DNA of 64,000 nucleotides from Phorcus lineatus (GCA_921293015.1 OV121096.1:21587729-21651728), one strand, 5' to 3'; counted from the first letter of the stretch, positions 10,801 to 21,419 are shown. Notes: generated by a model from the sequence alone, not told the origin. Numbers and translations are program-made.

Positions 10801-12609
10801 TCGGCTTTGCTACAGTTGGCACTGTCCTATATGGAAAAAATAAAGTGCAAATTCCATATTTGGAATCGATAAAGTTGAAATTTAAGATGTGTTATCAATA
10901 AAGTTGGAATTTCAGATTTAGAATCAATAAAGTTGGAATTTCAGATTTAGAATCAATAAAGTTGGAATTTTAGATTTAGAATCAATAAAGTTGGAATTTC
11001 AGATTCGGAACCAATACAGTGTGCTATTGTTTGATTTGCCATACATCAGATTCCATTAGAATGATTGTCAGGTACACTGTCAGTTTATCAAAATCATCTT
11101 CGATACAATGACCGTAAGGTCATTCACTCAGCGCTTGTTGCTAATGGTAAATACTTACACATTGTACAGGCATTGTTCATTGTTCTATGTTTACTACATG
11201 TCTAAGCATTGTTACCGAGGTATCGACAATGGCGAAATTGTTATCATATACGTATAAATATATATCAAAACGATTTTACAAGATCGAGTAATTCAACAAA
11301 GTATATACCTTTTATCGTATCTTTACGACTAGATCATGTAACTCAAATAAATAGAACATACAGTTCCCGTTCTAGAATTGAGAAAAATTAAAGAATCAAG
11401 AATTACCATTGACAAACCAAACAATATCGATGGAAATATTAGTAGAATTTGCAAAATAAAACAATGAATTATTGATGGATCATACAGCAACATCATGATG
11501 TTTACTCGATTTGAAACTTTCAATTAACATCATGCCTGAAAGGAACAGCGAATATGGTAAACAGCTTTTCTTCGTGAAGACACGTGACCTGCGCAGTGTG
11601 TGTTTAATTCTCTATCAGGTACTCAAATTGAGAAAAACAGATATCAATGAGTTTTCTCAATGAGTTTATTTATAATCATTAGTCAATATATATGTTATAT
11701 TTTGTTCGTGATCCCAAAGAAACAACTTCTTATAAAAATTCCGTTTTATGTATGTAACAGGGATACAACTATAATATATTTTTGTGTTCTAGTTGTATTG
11801 ACGTGAACAAAACGGCACAATTAAAGTCTCAGTGAGTCTCTCTTACACAACACTATAATGGAATCCTATGGTGAAATACTGAAAATACTATTAAGTTGAT
11901 TACCCTACCTAATCGATTTTTTAGGACATTTGGATAAACACATTCAAGATGACATGGATCTTAAATGTTCATGATGATAAACAGGATAAAAATTACAATT
12001 AACACTGTATTTAGAATGCCTATTGAACAAATAGCAAAACTAAATTATCAAGGTTGATTAAGAACAAAAATATATGAAGGGTAAACTATTTTTCTCATGT
12101 AAAATGTAAAAGCAAAAATGCGAGTGCCGGTGTTAAAAACGTCAAAAAATGAATTAATATAAAACATGACATGTCAAGTTATTCTAAAACAGAAAACCAT
12201 AATGATTCCTATTAAAAAATAAAGATTAGCTGAAAATTTGAAATAATATGTTCTTTAAACGATGCTCTGAAAATTATTTTACAAATAACTTCAGATGCAA
12301 CTGTAAGTAGGTTAAAACCAAATAAGACATTCTGGGAGGCCATGAAACATAGCATACATATAATCTCAAGAAATATAAATATAAATGGAATATCAAAAAT
12401 ATTTACTTGATGTGGTATCCAGGTAGAATGTTGGTATCACGAATAGTTTTCAGAGCAACTGCTAACGTGCCGACACTTGAGGAACCATTCAGCATAAAAT
12501 AGTGATCTGGTACCATCCAGGCCATGTTTAGTTCCTTACTTCCAAGAACTGCAGACACGACACATAACGTTACTGCCACACGTGCGTTCATCACGGAACT
12601 CATTGCCAT
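1716..12609 (-). CDS. 5' part of a receptor guanylate cyclase-like gene (ANF-receptor ectodomain)
   Basis: Three minus-strand exons (12407-12609, 9604-9713, 1716-1850) join in frame and encode about 149 residues: a signal peptide, then the start of an ANF-receptor (type-1 periplasmic-binding-like) ligand-binding domain. The order is 'MAWMVPDHYFML', 'LPGYHI', 'VTWVDSECSS', 'KIDVIIGPPCSA' and 'YMDIPIFGWVS'. In the family these are the first strand, the Trp-x-Asp-x-x-Cys motif, the GPxCSA loop and the 'IP..GWVS' segment. Receptor guanylate cyclases are single-pass membrane proteins of about 1000-1100 residues that make cGMP on ligand binding. The transmembrane, kinase-homology and cyclase domains would lie beyond base 1. 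Metabotropic glutamate and GABA-B receptors share this fold, so the cyclase assignment rests on the GPPCSA-type motif and is probable, not proven. Junction phases agree (2, then 1), and the last visible exon ends in phase 1. Confidence 0.82.
2551..2873 (-). mobile_element. tRNA-derived SINE, minus strand
   Basis: On the minus strand the element starts with a tRNA-like head containing 'TTAGCGCTCAACCG' (A box-like) and 'GGTTCGAATCCCACC' (B box, near 2805-2820). It runs through a body with 'CTGCAGTATAAAAT' and 'GGTTCCACCGCAATGCATAG', and ends in a tail with 'GGTGTTAAACCCCA'. The same body and tail occur in the copies at 5350 and 25359, which defines a family. SINEs of this kind are RNA polymerase III transcripts mobilised by LINE enzymes. 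Substitutions against the other copies suggest this one is old. Confidence 0.85.
2940..3010. repeat. 'ATATAGCGCT' repeat fragment
   Basis: A short stretch with 'GGATATTTATATAGCGCTAG' resembles the 3' end of the minus-strand LINE near 26035-26110 ('TTTTTATAGCGCATTATTTG'). It may be a small LINE-tail fragment; the assignment is tentative. Confidence 0.35.
3520..4026 (+). mobile_element. 5'-truncated LINE: ORF2 C-terminus, 3' UTR and poly(A)
   Basis: An open frame to the stop at 3828-3830 encodes 'ESIYSYEKDYFIVFFGSQDS', then 'LFNHITLLAKKYIHNMSI', 'STFQNFYKSLKEIIKVEKYI' and 'KNNKYFIFEKKLRPLV'. That order (hydrophobic 'NHITLLAKKYIH', then 'F..F...LK', then 'EKYIA.KNNK...FEKK') matches what I remember of the extreme C-terminus of LINE ORF2 proteins after the reverse transcriptase. 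After the stop comes about 175 bp of 3' UTR, an AATAAA at 4004-4009 and ten As ending at 4026. The copy is cut short at its 5' end, as LINEs often are. The open frame suggests a fairly recent insertion. The clade cannot be set from this fragment. Confidence 0.65.
5350..5627 (+). mobile_element. tRNA-derived SINE, plus strand
   Basis: The head contains 'GCGCAGTGGTTAGCCC' (A box-like) and 'GGGTTCTAATCCCGCCAG' (B box). The body has 'CTGCAGTAGAGAACTTTTCT', 'GCAATGCTACACTGAATTTC' and 'GGTTCGCTAGTTCCAGCCGA', and the tail 'AAAGCGGCATTAAACCCCAA' ends in CTCACTCACC. This is the most complete copy of the family in the window. A second, diverged tail lies at 5757-5832, after an intervening dispersed repeat. 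Confidence 0.9.
5635..5757. repeat. Dispersed repeat also present at 33647-33774
   Basis: About 120 bp containing 'TTTACTACACTGCAGCTTAA', 'AACAAATCAATGTTACCTAT' and 'ACGACGTTTGGGGCATGTAT' recur almost unchanged at 33647-33774. No long inverted terminal repeat is visible. Here the segment sits between a full SINE tail and a second SINE tail. Confidence 0.85.
5757..5832 (+). mobile_element. Second SINE tail fragment
   Basis: Bases with 'CTGCAGTAATACCAGCAATC', 'GATATAAGTGAAATAC' and 'TTAAACCCAATTCACCTCAC' repeat the 3' end of the SINE that finishes at 5627. The fragment could come from a partial tandem duplication or from insertion of the 5635-5757 segment. Confidence 0.75.
5873..6176. mobile_element. 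MITE-like element with about 36-bp terminal inverted repeats
   Basis: The left end reads 'GCGTAATTGAATCCGCT' then 'GAGCTCCTTCCAT'. The right end (6140-6176) is its reverse complement with few mismatches. The interior is about 230 bp with no coding frame and is more GC-rich than its surroundings. No clear target-site duplication is visible. A half copy of one end occurs at 48946-49000. The layout fits a non-autonomous DNA transposon; the superfamily is unknown. Confidence 0.8.
7296..8058 (-). pseudogene. Possible decayed coding patch, unidentified
   Basis: Three minus-strand open segments follow one another: 8058-7753, about 7758-7493 and 7550-7296. The second extends upstream in frame as 'VNITDDVTFHFPFAVEIVMQ' and reads 'ISKVPVPNSPIPLQTIVQF' further on. 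The third contains 'CDVIVTDPDVTVFCMGHKSF'. The overlap of two frames at 7493-7550 would need one frameshift to join them. The stretch is less AT-rich than its flanks and has unusually long open frames. I recognise no domain. It may be an old retroelement, a pseudogene or chance. Confidence 0.25.
8822..8885 (+). mobile_element. tRNA-like SINE remnant
   Basis: 'GCTGAGTTGGTAAAGCGTCC' has the form of a tRNA A-box region, and 'ATGGTTTGATTTTCACGTC' about 28 bases later resembles a degenerate B box. The body does not match the main SINE family. It is unlikely to be an active tRNA gene because the B box is mutated and I find no acceptor stem. Confidence 0.5.
9604..9713 (-). CDS. Receptor exon 2: Cys-containing loop and GPPCSA motif
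   Basis: The exon is bounded by a 'TTTTAG' acceptor and a 'GCAG/GTAAGC' donor. It supplies one base to finish the codon begun in exon 1 (AA+T, Asn) and leaves one base for exon 3 (G+CA, Ala). The translation 'VTWVDSECSSKKTIGRITEL', followed by 'LFQKKIDVIIGPPCSA', is a clear ANF-receptor signature. Decayed partial copies of this exon lie just upstream in the gene, at about 9800-9861 and 10565-10672. Confidence 0.87.
9800..9861 (-). pseudogene. Decayed partial copy of receptor exon 2 (copy A)
   Basis: On the minus strand a 'CCTTTCTTTAG' acceptor is followed by 'TGTGACATGGGTAGACTC', nearly the start of exon 2. The exon-2 frame then reaches a TGA soon after 'WVDSGSGS'. The rest matches copy B better than exon 2 itself ('GATCATCTTGTATCG' against 'GATCATCATATGTCG'). 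It looks like a tandem exon duplicate that has lost coding capacity. Confidence 0.65.
10565..10672 (-). pseudogene. Decayed copy of receptor exon 2 (copy B)
   Basis: After 'GAGTTTTAG' the minus strand gives 'CATGGGTCGACTC', as in exon 2. About 100 bases on comes 'TTATGTCCCCCGCAAG', a mutated form of the exon's 'TTATAGGTCCGCCATG' end. A stop (TAG) appears straight after the conserved start, so it cannot replace exon 2. Spacing over the whole length is kept, which supports a whole-exon duplication. Confidence 0.55.
10863..11012. repeat. 29-bp tandem repeat, about five copies
   Basis: The unit 'AATCAATAAAGTTGGAATTT' plus 'CAGATTTAG' repeats about five times. The inner copies are nearly identical and the outer ones diverged. 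Each contains AATAAAG, an incidental polyadenylation-like hexamer on the plus strand. Confidence 0.92.
12407..12609 (-). CDS. Receptor exon 1: start codon, signal peptide, first ectodomain strand
   Basis: The frame has an in-frame TAG upstream at 12691-12693. The first ATG is at 12607-12609, with further in-frame ATGs at 12601-12603 and 12589-12591. The last of these begins a compact signal peptide, 'MNARVAVTLCVVSAVLG', so the exact start is uncertain by seven residues. The mature part reads 'KELNMAWMVPDHYFML', then a Gly-Ser-Ser-Ser stretch and 'LPGYHI', typical of the beginning of ANF-receptor domains. The exon ends after ATC AA at a GTAAAT donor (phase 2). An upstream untranslated exon may exist; no promoter is recognisable. 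Confidence 0.8.
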
Positions 12610-13512
12610 AGTGAGGTTGAAGCACGGCTTGTATGAGAAACCGAAGCCGACTGTATCTACCAGCCGTACCGCAATCAATTCAGAGCGAAACTATTTCATC
12701 GGCGTTCATCATTAATCCCATAATCACGATGACTATGAGGACAGTTACAGTGTATACCACACGTCCAAACCGATTTCATCCACTTCTATATAGAAGAAGG
12801 CAGCAGTTATCCAACTTTGTGAAGAGTAGCATTTTTCCGAATGAAGTTCGTTAGGATGGAAATATGCACATGCTATCATCATCAACATCATCGTCACAGT
12901 GTGCTTTCAAAAGAGGAAGCGCTAATAACAGGAAGCGTATATCAAATAAAATTCATATCCTTACAAAAAATGTGTAGCTTTGAAGTAAATGAGGAAATGC
13001 TTAACATCGGTTCGCCATGCAGTAGCTCCATCGTCGTAGTATTTCAATAGTGGAGGTGTGATTCACATATATTCTGGATATCCAGTCTTGTCCAGATTGA
13101 ATAGTATTTCACTTCCCACTGTGGCCAGTACCGACTTGAAGGCTCGTTCAACGCAACACCGGCTCTGATGTCACTTGTTTAATATTTATAGTGTCTGTCA
13201 CCTTACGTAACAGACATAAAGCGATTTAATCCAGTTACAAGGGGATGAAACAGGGTTCCCCATCTACATATATTAATCAATAGAACGACGATGACAAGTT
13301 ATACATGTTTCAATAGAAATGAAATGCTACGCTGTGGCCTGAGAATGTTGATACTTATCACAGAAAATGGGGAGGTCAGTTCCCCAAAGTGTGAAATGCT
13401 TTCATCCTTTATTTTGGTCTCGGTACAGCATATTAATACACATGATACATAATGACAAATTATTATTACAATATGAATTTTGACATTTTCTAAGTAAAAA
13501 ACGTGTGACAGT

Positions 13513-13662
13513 GATACAATGGATGGCAACTTCTTTATTATTTCACAGGACGTTTCTGGGCTACTTCTTGCCCCTTCTTCAGGTGGATGAGTGAAGAAGA
13601 GGCCAGAAGTAGCCCAGAAACGTCGTATGAAATTAATAAAGAAATTGTCATCCATAACATTG
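13513..13662. mobile_element. Foldback element with about 65-bp inverted arms
   Basis: Bases 13513-13580 and 13592-13662 are inverted copies: left 'GGACGTTTCTGGGCTACTTC', right 'GAAGTAGCCCAGAAACGTCG'. The outer arms share 'CTTTATTA' and 'GGATG(G/A)CAA' strings. Only a short spacer ('AGGTGGATGAG' region) separates them, so the RNA or single strand would fold into one long hairpin. The 118-residue open frame on the minus strand here is largely a product of this structure. Confidence 0.85.
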
Positions 13663-14619
13663 ATATTGTCTTGTATCTCTACACCAACTTCTCAATGCCT
13701 TTGAAGAATTTCAACTTTTGACCAGGACGACCAAAATGAAACAAAAGAACCATATTTGCATTTTGAGTAAGTGTTTGACTTCGGTTACGGGCCAACGAGC
13801 GTTGTAGCTTGTTCGCAGGTTTCCTAGAGTGAAGGAATTCTTTTAGCAAACAAGAAATTTAGAACATCGTTCCTTTTTTCTTTCTAAGAATAACTGAATT
13901 TCTGATTGTAATGGTTGTCCGTTTTTTGTTTTTTGTTCTCTTCTTTTAATCCCTTCCATCACTCTTGCACACAGCTAAGGCATGATGGGCGCAGATTGAT
14001 AACTTATTTCATCATTGTCGGTTAATGCGTCACATGAGTCCGTTTCCCACAGCGTCAAAGAAGTTAAGATAAATGTGATGTCAGGATGTTTTTATTTAAG
14101 CTTTCTGTCACTACGGCCAAGTTTCCCAAAGGCAGTAGAGCACGCTAATATTTCGTAAATATACACATTGGTAATGTATGTATCTCCCGATATAAATACG
14201 ACCCACACTCAGTCAATCTACCGTATAAGTTATTTGGAAAATATGCTCATATTCAGGCTATTATGTTAACTCTAAATGACCGGAAGTAATTAATGCAACG
14301 CGGCATGCTACGCATGAACTGCGATTTCTGTCATATTGAAATTTTGCATATAGCCTGATAACCAAAGTCGGCAGCCGCTGTGGTTATTCCGATAGCTTTG
14401 TTTATAATGTGTTTAAGAAAGAGATGAAGTTTCAGATCTATAAGGCTAATATTTCATCCTTTGTTCTCAGTTCAGAGCTTCGGGTATAATCATAGTTGAA
14501 CATATTCCTAGTTAAGCCGTTTTCATCAATCCATATTCCTATTTGTGCATAAGCAACACCTAAGATCTTTTACATTCCTTTGTGACTGCGGTCGTCTTAA
14601 CTTTTTCTTTATTGATCAC

Positions 14620-14790
14620 AGGTAAAGTGTAATGAATAACAAGTATTTCACTGCATCAATAGAAAGCTTAAGTGAGTGCATAATATCCCTATATGCCTTT
14701 AGCCAATAAGCAATTTGAGTGCTGAAATGCGTGCTTTGGTGCTTTTAATTTATTCTGATGCAACGATACTACACAGTTATACTTTTCCTT
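14620..14790. repeat. Old dispersed repeat shared with about 150-370
   Basis: 'AATAACAAGTATTTCA', 'TCAATAGAAAGCTTAAGTGA' and a later 'GTGCTTTGGTGCTTTTAA' correspond in order to 'AATAATAAGTATTTTA', 'TCAATAGGAAGCTTAAGTGA' and 'GTGCACTAGTGCCTTTAA' near 200-310. The element type is unknown. Confidence 0.65.
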
Positions 14791-15113
14791 AGAGCCACGA
14801 GAACTTGACAGTTAACTTACAATCAATTGTCTAAAGTCAGGCTATGTTTGTACCGTATGTAGGGTTATTCCGCTCCATATGCGTGTGGCGAAAATGAGTT
14901 GAAATTAAAACCGACTACAGATAATGAGGGTGTCCATTTGTAGTCAGAGTAAGATTGAATGCTTCCTTAAGCTCATGACTCACATCAAGGTCATAGTTAA
15001 GTGACATATCAATCTTCATTTATGATAAACTAGCCTTTTGTCAAGTAAATTAATTGAAATTTATGTGCAAATAGGGAAACCGTCACAGCTGGAAGACAGC
15101 TATACTAATACGC

Positions 15114-15708
15114 ATGTCGAGCTCCAATGAAACAAATAAAACGTACTCGTGAAGAGTACAACTACATACAACGCCGGCAGAAAAATGAGAAAATAGATTA
15201 GGCAGAGAGGGCTAAATTAGATATCTACAGTGGAGACGTTCAGAGTATATGAACAGGCCGTAAGTTGTGAATAATACGCGTGTTGTAGACAAGAAGCATC
15301 GCTGGTATGATAATGAAACCACAACGGAGAACATTAATACACTGGGGGAACACAGTCAATATATGTAAAGAATCATAGGAAGAATAACACTGAGTATATC
15401 GAAATATATGATCATGCACTGCCATCACGTAAAATAATTTCAGAAATTTAATATGTCGAGCTCCAGTGAAACAAATAAAACGTACTCGTGAAGAGTACAA
15501 CTACATACAACGCCGGCAGAAAAATGAGAAAATAGATTAGGCAGAGAGAGGGCTAAATTAGTTATCTACAGTGGAGACGTTCAGAGTAGATGGATAGGCA
15601 GTAAGTTGTGACCACAACCACAACGGAGAACATTAAGAACACTTGAGTACATCGAAACATATGATCATGCACTGCCATCACGTAAAAGAATTTCCGAAAT
15701 TTAATATT
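15114..15708. repeat. Tandem duplication, 339-bp period
   Basis: Bases 15114-15452 and 15453-15708 begin with the same 'ATGTCGAGCTCCA(A/G)TGAAAC' and share 'CGTACTCGTGAAGAGTACAA', 'CAACGCCGGCAGAAAAATGA' and 'CATGCACTGCCATCACGTAA'. The second copy lacks about 80 bp. High identity suggests a recent event. The short minus-strand frames in both copies (each with 'FYVMAVHDH') are repeat by-products. Confidence 0.9.
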
Positions 15709-16828
15709 CTTATAATTTGGCAATGAAATCATAAGCGATCTTATCATCAAATCATCGCTTAGGTGCACTAAGAGTAGCACTGAGATAGAGATATATGCGG
15801 AAACGAAAGGGCTCAATCTTATTTATGCGGTTTTGCCATTTTGTCCATCTGAGACATATTGGTTATGGATGTTATGTTGGTTATTGTTAGAATAATAGCA
15901 CACATGGGGATGTCTGATCGCATTTCATTTCCAAGAAAGAGCCCCGTTAGTGCTTTCCCTTCAATGTTCAACATGTCAATATGGACAACAAGACAAGCAA
16001 AACAGCTATTATGGAAACTATGAGCACTGTCCATCATAATTATTTTTAGACCTCAGGTATAGAGTTGTCTCCCCTTGGGAAATAAAAGGTAATTGCGGCA
16101 CTTCTTAACCGCTGTAGCACGATTATTTTAAGTGACTTAAAACTCTTTTCCCGCAGAATGTCAGAACCTCGAGTGCATTCCAAAATAAGACGACACGATT
16201 CACTATTTCCGGGGAGTGCATTGCCACGGGAAGTCATATCATCAATATCTAAAGTATTATCAGCGAATCTGTGAATGAATATGAGATATTTGTAATGGAG
16301 AATGCACGACGAGAAATGGATTTTTGGAACCTAAACAACCCGCCCCAGGTCTCCTCGTGCATTCTACAACTTAATCCATATTCAACTTAATGAAACTAAA
16401 ATTGTCTTAAATTTACATTTTCTATATATTCTTTCCATATCTAAATGCAAAAATTATTCAAATTCGGCGCGTATTCACTAGATATCACACACGATTTTAA
16501 ATCAAGCTTTGAGGGATTCCACGCGCGAGCATTGCAATTGTTTTACGCACTGTGATGTGAATGACAGCCAATGTTCTAAAAGTGCGCTCCACACTTTAGG
16601 CTGGATTTACAAAATGACCGTCTTTTTTATGGTTGAGTCATCCGATGCGTTTCTTACCAATAAAATAGGCGCGAACAGCTGCGAAATAGCCAGTACGTTT
16701 CGAATTTTGAGATGGCATTAAAGATGGCACTCATCCTTCTGATAGAGGGGGAGGAGTAAGAAGAACAGATGAATGAAGAAAAATGAGCATACCGTATTTC
16801 CTTTTCAATACCCCTCGACCACCCGGGG

Positions 16829-17034
16829 CTTATTAGAGGCCCGGCGCTTTTTGGAGACCCGGCGGTTATTTCTTCAATCTATATTTGATTAAAACTGAAG
16901 TATCAAGCAGCCATATAAAAATTCATGATTGGACGAGAAAATCCTTTTAAATTACTATATTGATACAAGTAAATATGATTTTTTTCATTTGGTTATTAGA
17001 GACCCGGCGCTTTTTAGAGGCCCGGTGCTTATTC
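16829..17034. repeat. GC-rich direct repeats in an AT-rich element
   Basis: 'TTATTAGAGGCCCGGCGCTT' followed by 'TTTGGAGACCCGG' at 16829-16872 recurs as 'TTATTAGAGACCCGGCGCTT' plus 'TTTAGAGGCCCGG' at 16991-17034. About 120 bp of AT-rich sequence lies between. The surrounding 16790-17085 is bracketed by 'CCGTATTTCC' and 'CCGGTATTTT'. It may be a non-autonomous transposon of unknown type. Confidence 0.6.
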
Positions 17035-20000
17035 TATCAACTACCCTTTACCTCCTACTATTACCAAGAATCCGGTATTTTTATCGAAAGATAAAGAAAT
17101 AACCTCACCTGATTGCCCACGTGTTTAGGAAATACCTTATTGAAATGACGTCATCAGGGGAATTCCTCATGCGATTTCATTTGAATTGCGTCATAAAAAG
17201 GAGGCCTTCCTATCTTTTTTGCATCGCAACGCAGTGCATGCAAATTCGTACTTTGTGTATTGTCTAAGTGTGAAAATAATTTTTTGCGTTTTTTCAGACG
17301 CAACGCAGGACGCAACGCATTAAAAAGCAGTTGTAGTGTAAATCCAGCCCAAGTTACCCGTCAAATGAAGGATTCTTACTGACAATCTAAAAATATTTTT
17401 CTAGTAGCCTTCTGGACAAAAGCGCTGATCCAAGAATAGGAATGATGCATGTTCGTATCTTTCCCCAAAAACTCAACAAATTTCATATCATGTCAAAAGT
17501 AATAATTCTGGAGCATATGAGTATACTACGTAAGATTTGTATAGTTAAGAGCGAGCAAACTAAAAACCTTACACCCACATGACTGGGGCAAGGAGTAGTG
17601 GATTCTATGACAATTATCCACTGGTGATACCATTTGAGTGACGTCATCCCCATGGATTAAATACATAAATCCGGTAACTTGATAATCTCGTACGTCGTTT
17701 ATGTGTAATTATTAACGTATCTATTTACCTATAATGATTGTTCACGTAATTGAAAAGTTGAAAATTGTTTTATCGGGTTCGATTTTCCTGAGATGATAAT
17801 TACAATAGCAATAATACAATCACTACTTAATGATAGTTAATGATTTTGTAATATGCATGTACATGACTCAGTAACCATTATGATGAATGGTTCGCGTGAA
17901 ATACACGCATTCAACGACTGCTCAATTTTCAGAAAACATTCCAAATGGCCCATGCTGGGCTCTTTCAGATGACCAGTGAGAGAACTGTGTGATTGATTGA
18001 GATAATAAACGAGGTGACGAGAAGCAGACTGGACACGGGCGGACACGATCCAGATGGGTTAATGACGATGTTTTAATCCATGATATACCGCTTGTATAAT
18101 GTATATCACTTTGTCTAGGTGAAATATGTGACGCGCGATGAAAATCGTGACCATAATGACGTCAGGTGCTGCGTGTGTAGCTATGTGGAAGGCCATTCAA
18201 GTTCAGCAACAATGAAAGCGGCTCGCCTGATGGGTGACCCACTTGATCTTGAGTTGAGTTTGAAGGGTCAGTTTCCTGCACGGAACCTCTTGAATTGGGG
18301 ATTTGTGGTGTCGCCTTTGGCAAGATACTTTACTTAAAAAGTGCAGGGATGGGAATAAAAAAAATGTTTGGCACAGAGTAAATAACAATACAGATTGTAC
18401 TTGCCCGGATTGCACTTTCATTTACACCAATATTTGAAAAATATTATTCAATTATTAATAGATCAGAATCATAGTTTTTAATGATGCAGACTTAAGTATC
18501 ATCATCGTAAACTTGTTACCATTTATTACAGAGCGAGTAAGTGGGTGAGGCGGGATTTAACGTTTTTTATCATTAACGTGCTACTGCCCCTTTAATTACT
18601 ATGTCACTCGAATGTGTTTCTTTGCTGGTGCTGCCGCTGGCTGAAGTGCTCTCTCTCAGGGAGGACGACGGTCTGGACAAGTCCTTATTTAATGCCAATG
18701 AATAACCCATGTCTGCAGATTTTATCTATGTGTACCTACATGTAGGCCTGACAAACCTCAACCTACATCAAATCGTAAAGACCTTGTGATACTTCTGTTT
18801 AAAGTGTTAGGTTACCATCTCTAAGGTCGTGCCCGGTACCTTGCAGTTAAATTTTGAAGTAAAAACACCGTGAATGTTAACCATAACTATAGAAGCCAGC
18901 TAGCTAGTTGTATATTCCCCATGGCTTTGAGAATGAAATAGAATGTCTACTAAGTCTTCTTTGTATTTTCGATTTTGATTGGTTGATTTGAATTTTTTAT
19001 GTTGAATGACAATGAATTCTGTGAATTGATGCTTAAAATTCACTAGATTCGGCCCGACACAAAATTCAATTTTCCTGTTTCTTTAAGAATTCGTGCCGTA
19101 GTCCAATTTGATATTTTTCATGAAAAATAACATAGACTATAAATTCCAGAGGGTTTCTCACCTCGTTTGACATAATGATGAGAGATCCTCCTGTGGGAAC
19201 GTATCTTGACAGAAATATTCCTCTTTTGATATAATAATTTCTCGCGGAAAACAACAGTGTGTGTTAAGATCATTTGTCGCACACACCACTGAAGAATGAT
19301 ATTCTGAAATAAGTTTTCATCCAATGCAATTTATACCTTCGGGGAAAGCATAACGAAATATAGAGAATGTGATATACTGAAACTAACGTTATTGTTACAT
19401 TAACTTGTGCAGCACGCTAACAAACTTAAGTTCAAATGTTAGTTTTTATTCATTTCGGCAGCATTCAAAAAGTTAAAAACCTAAATGCATTCAAGTCTTC
19501 ATAGAAATGTTTTAAGACTCATAATTGAGTTCCCGTTTTTAAAAAGTACGAAAACATCAAGGACTGCATCCCAATACAATTAATGTTATGAATAAGACTA
19601 AAAACTACAACTGAACGTCCATCAATATTTCAAAATGTCCAATCTAGGTAAAAGTAGTTGTAATGACACCGGACCTAGGTAGTATGATATTACAACTAGT
19701 TTTAACTAGATTGCAAAAAGTTAAATCAGTTTAGAAAAAGGAATCTTCCATTAGTGGCAAACAATTAATGGCTTATCAGACATTTACATTATTTTTCTTA
19801 TTCTAACAATTTATTAATTCTCATGTTCTGAAGCAATTGACATAACAGATGTATGACCTGGGCCTCACACTGTGCAACTGGACAAGGCATTCCATCCACA
19901 TAGCACTCATTCAAACTAGCAGGGTACCTGAATACAGGGTGTAATGACCTACTTGGTCGCGCAAAGCGTTCAGTGGCTATTTTGAAACCACAATTCTTCA

Positions 20001-21419
20001 GGCTAATGATCTAGGTGGCGCTGTCAGCAGGTATCAGTACCTGGATATAGTGCCATTAGGACATATTATGTCCGAATTATAATTATAATCATCAAAATGT
20101 GATACTTGATATTTACAGAAAGTTTGTTGTAAATTACTAAATGAATTTAGCCCGTCTTTGGAATAAGATCATTTATATACTTAGACAATCCCACAATGAT
20201 GCACTAGATTCTTATCATGAAACAAAATATTGATAAATAACATATTTTCTGATACAAAAGAAATGCATACCACATTACCTTAATGTATAAGTCTTTTAAA
20301 TACCAGCTCTGTCCGCGAGGTAAAGAATTGTATGGATATAACATTACTCTTACTTAAATGAATATTGGCTTGGATGGACACGAAATTAACTCATTAGACT
20401 GAAATACAACAGACAAGGCTAGGGAAGAGTCATTAGAGGAGAATATATAACAGAGGAAAAAACAATTAGATACACGATTGAAGTGCATTGGACCAGAAAG
20501 ACCAAACGAACTTCTCAATCAAGCTGGTGAAAACCGATTCCGACAGGCATGAAAACAATAAAAAATGCCAACTAAAGAACAATATAAATAGTTATAACTC
20601 TCAACATCATACTGCCGGGTCGATAAGGCTGGCCTTCCCTTGCAACTTTGACATTCTCTCGCTTAGCCAATTCAAAATATATAAGATCACACTTGTTGGG
20701 CCGATAAGGCCGCCCCCCGGTCAACTTTGACATTTCGCCAGTCAGAAAAGATGCCTTAAATCACATGGGCCTTCTTGACACTCAAAACATCGTTAGTCTG
20801 ATTGATGGTGCATGGAGTTTAGCTTCATTCGGAAAGCACCAAACAAGCACGATAAGCACCTCGATGAGTAATCCGATTGCCCGGATATAGAGAATTTTAA
20901 TTTTAATTTTCAAACGACAAAATGTAGTTTCTATGACAATGGCAATTTTAAAATATTGAATAAATATCAAAATAGATTAAAGAAGTTCTTCAAATCACAT
21001 AAGATTAGTTATGTTAGGGCTTGTTTGAGATGCCAAACGTGATTGGTCAATTCGGATTTCTTTCTTTTGCACACGAAGGATGAACGGAACGCCCTCTCAG
21101 TCAGGCCAATATTATAATTAGATCGACTATAATAACATAATTAAAAACTGTCGATAGAAATAAGCTTGGCACCAAAATGTTTGGTTTGAGTGCCGTGCCC
21201 TTTTATATATTGCAACCTTAAAAAGATTTTGACAATCAAGTTCAGCCACAGTAGCGTAGGGAGCTGGCCAGAAAAGCTAGGAATACGGTAATATCAAATG
21301 CTTTGTGGTGACGATCTTGAGATTTTAAAAGCGCTTCAATTTTGTATTAAGAAGAGGCATGTTGGCTCCAGATAGAACTAGATCTTTGTTTAAATTATAC
21401 AGAGAAGCTATAGTCATCA

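Larger units (their letters stand above)
9714..12406 (-). other. Intron 1 of the receptor gene, about 2.7 kb
   Basis: The intron between receptor exons 1 and 2 contains two decayed copies of exon 2 with their acceptor sites, duplicated flanking intron sequence (10040-10180 and 10390-10500 share 'CCAGAAAAAA' and 'CTAACCACTTACC'-type strings) and a 29-bp tandem repeat (10863-11012). Bases 11013-12406 show only AT-rich sequence. Confidence 0.75.

Noticed and set aside
13540-13625. Possible hammerhead ribozyme on the minus strand
   Set aside because: CUGAAGA and GAAAC are present, but the base pair next to the core is A-A and stem II needs a bulge, so it is not called as a feature.
13299-13655. 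118-codon minus-strand frame
   Set aside because: Much of it is one arm-loop-arm palindrome, and the remainder lacks splice context or any known motif.
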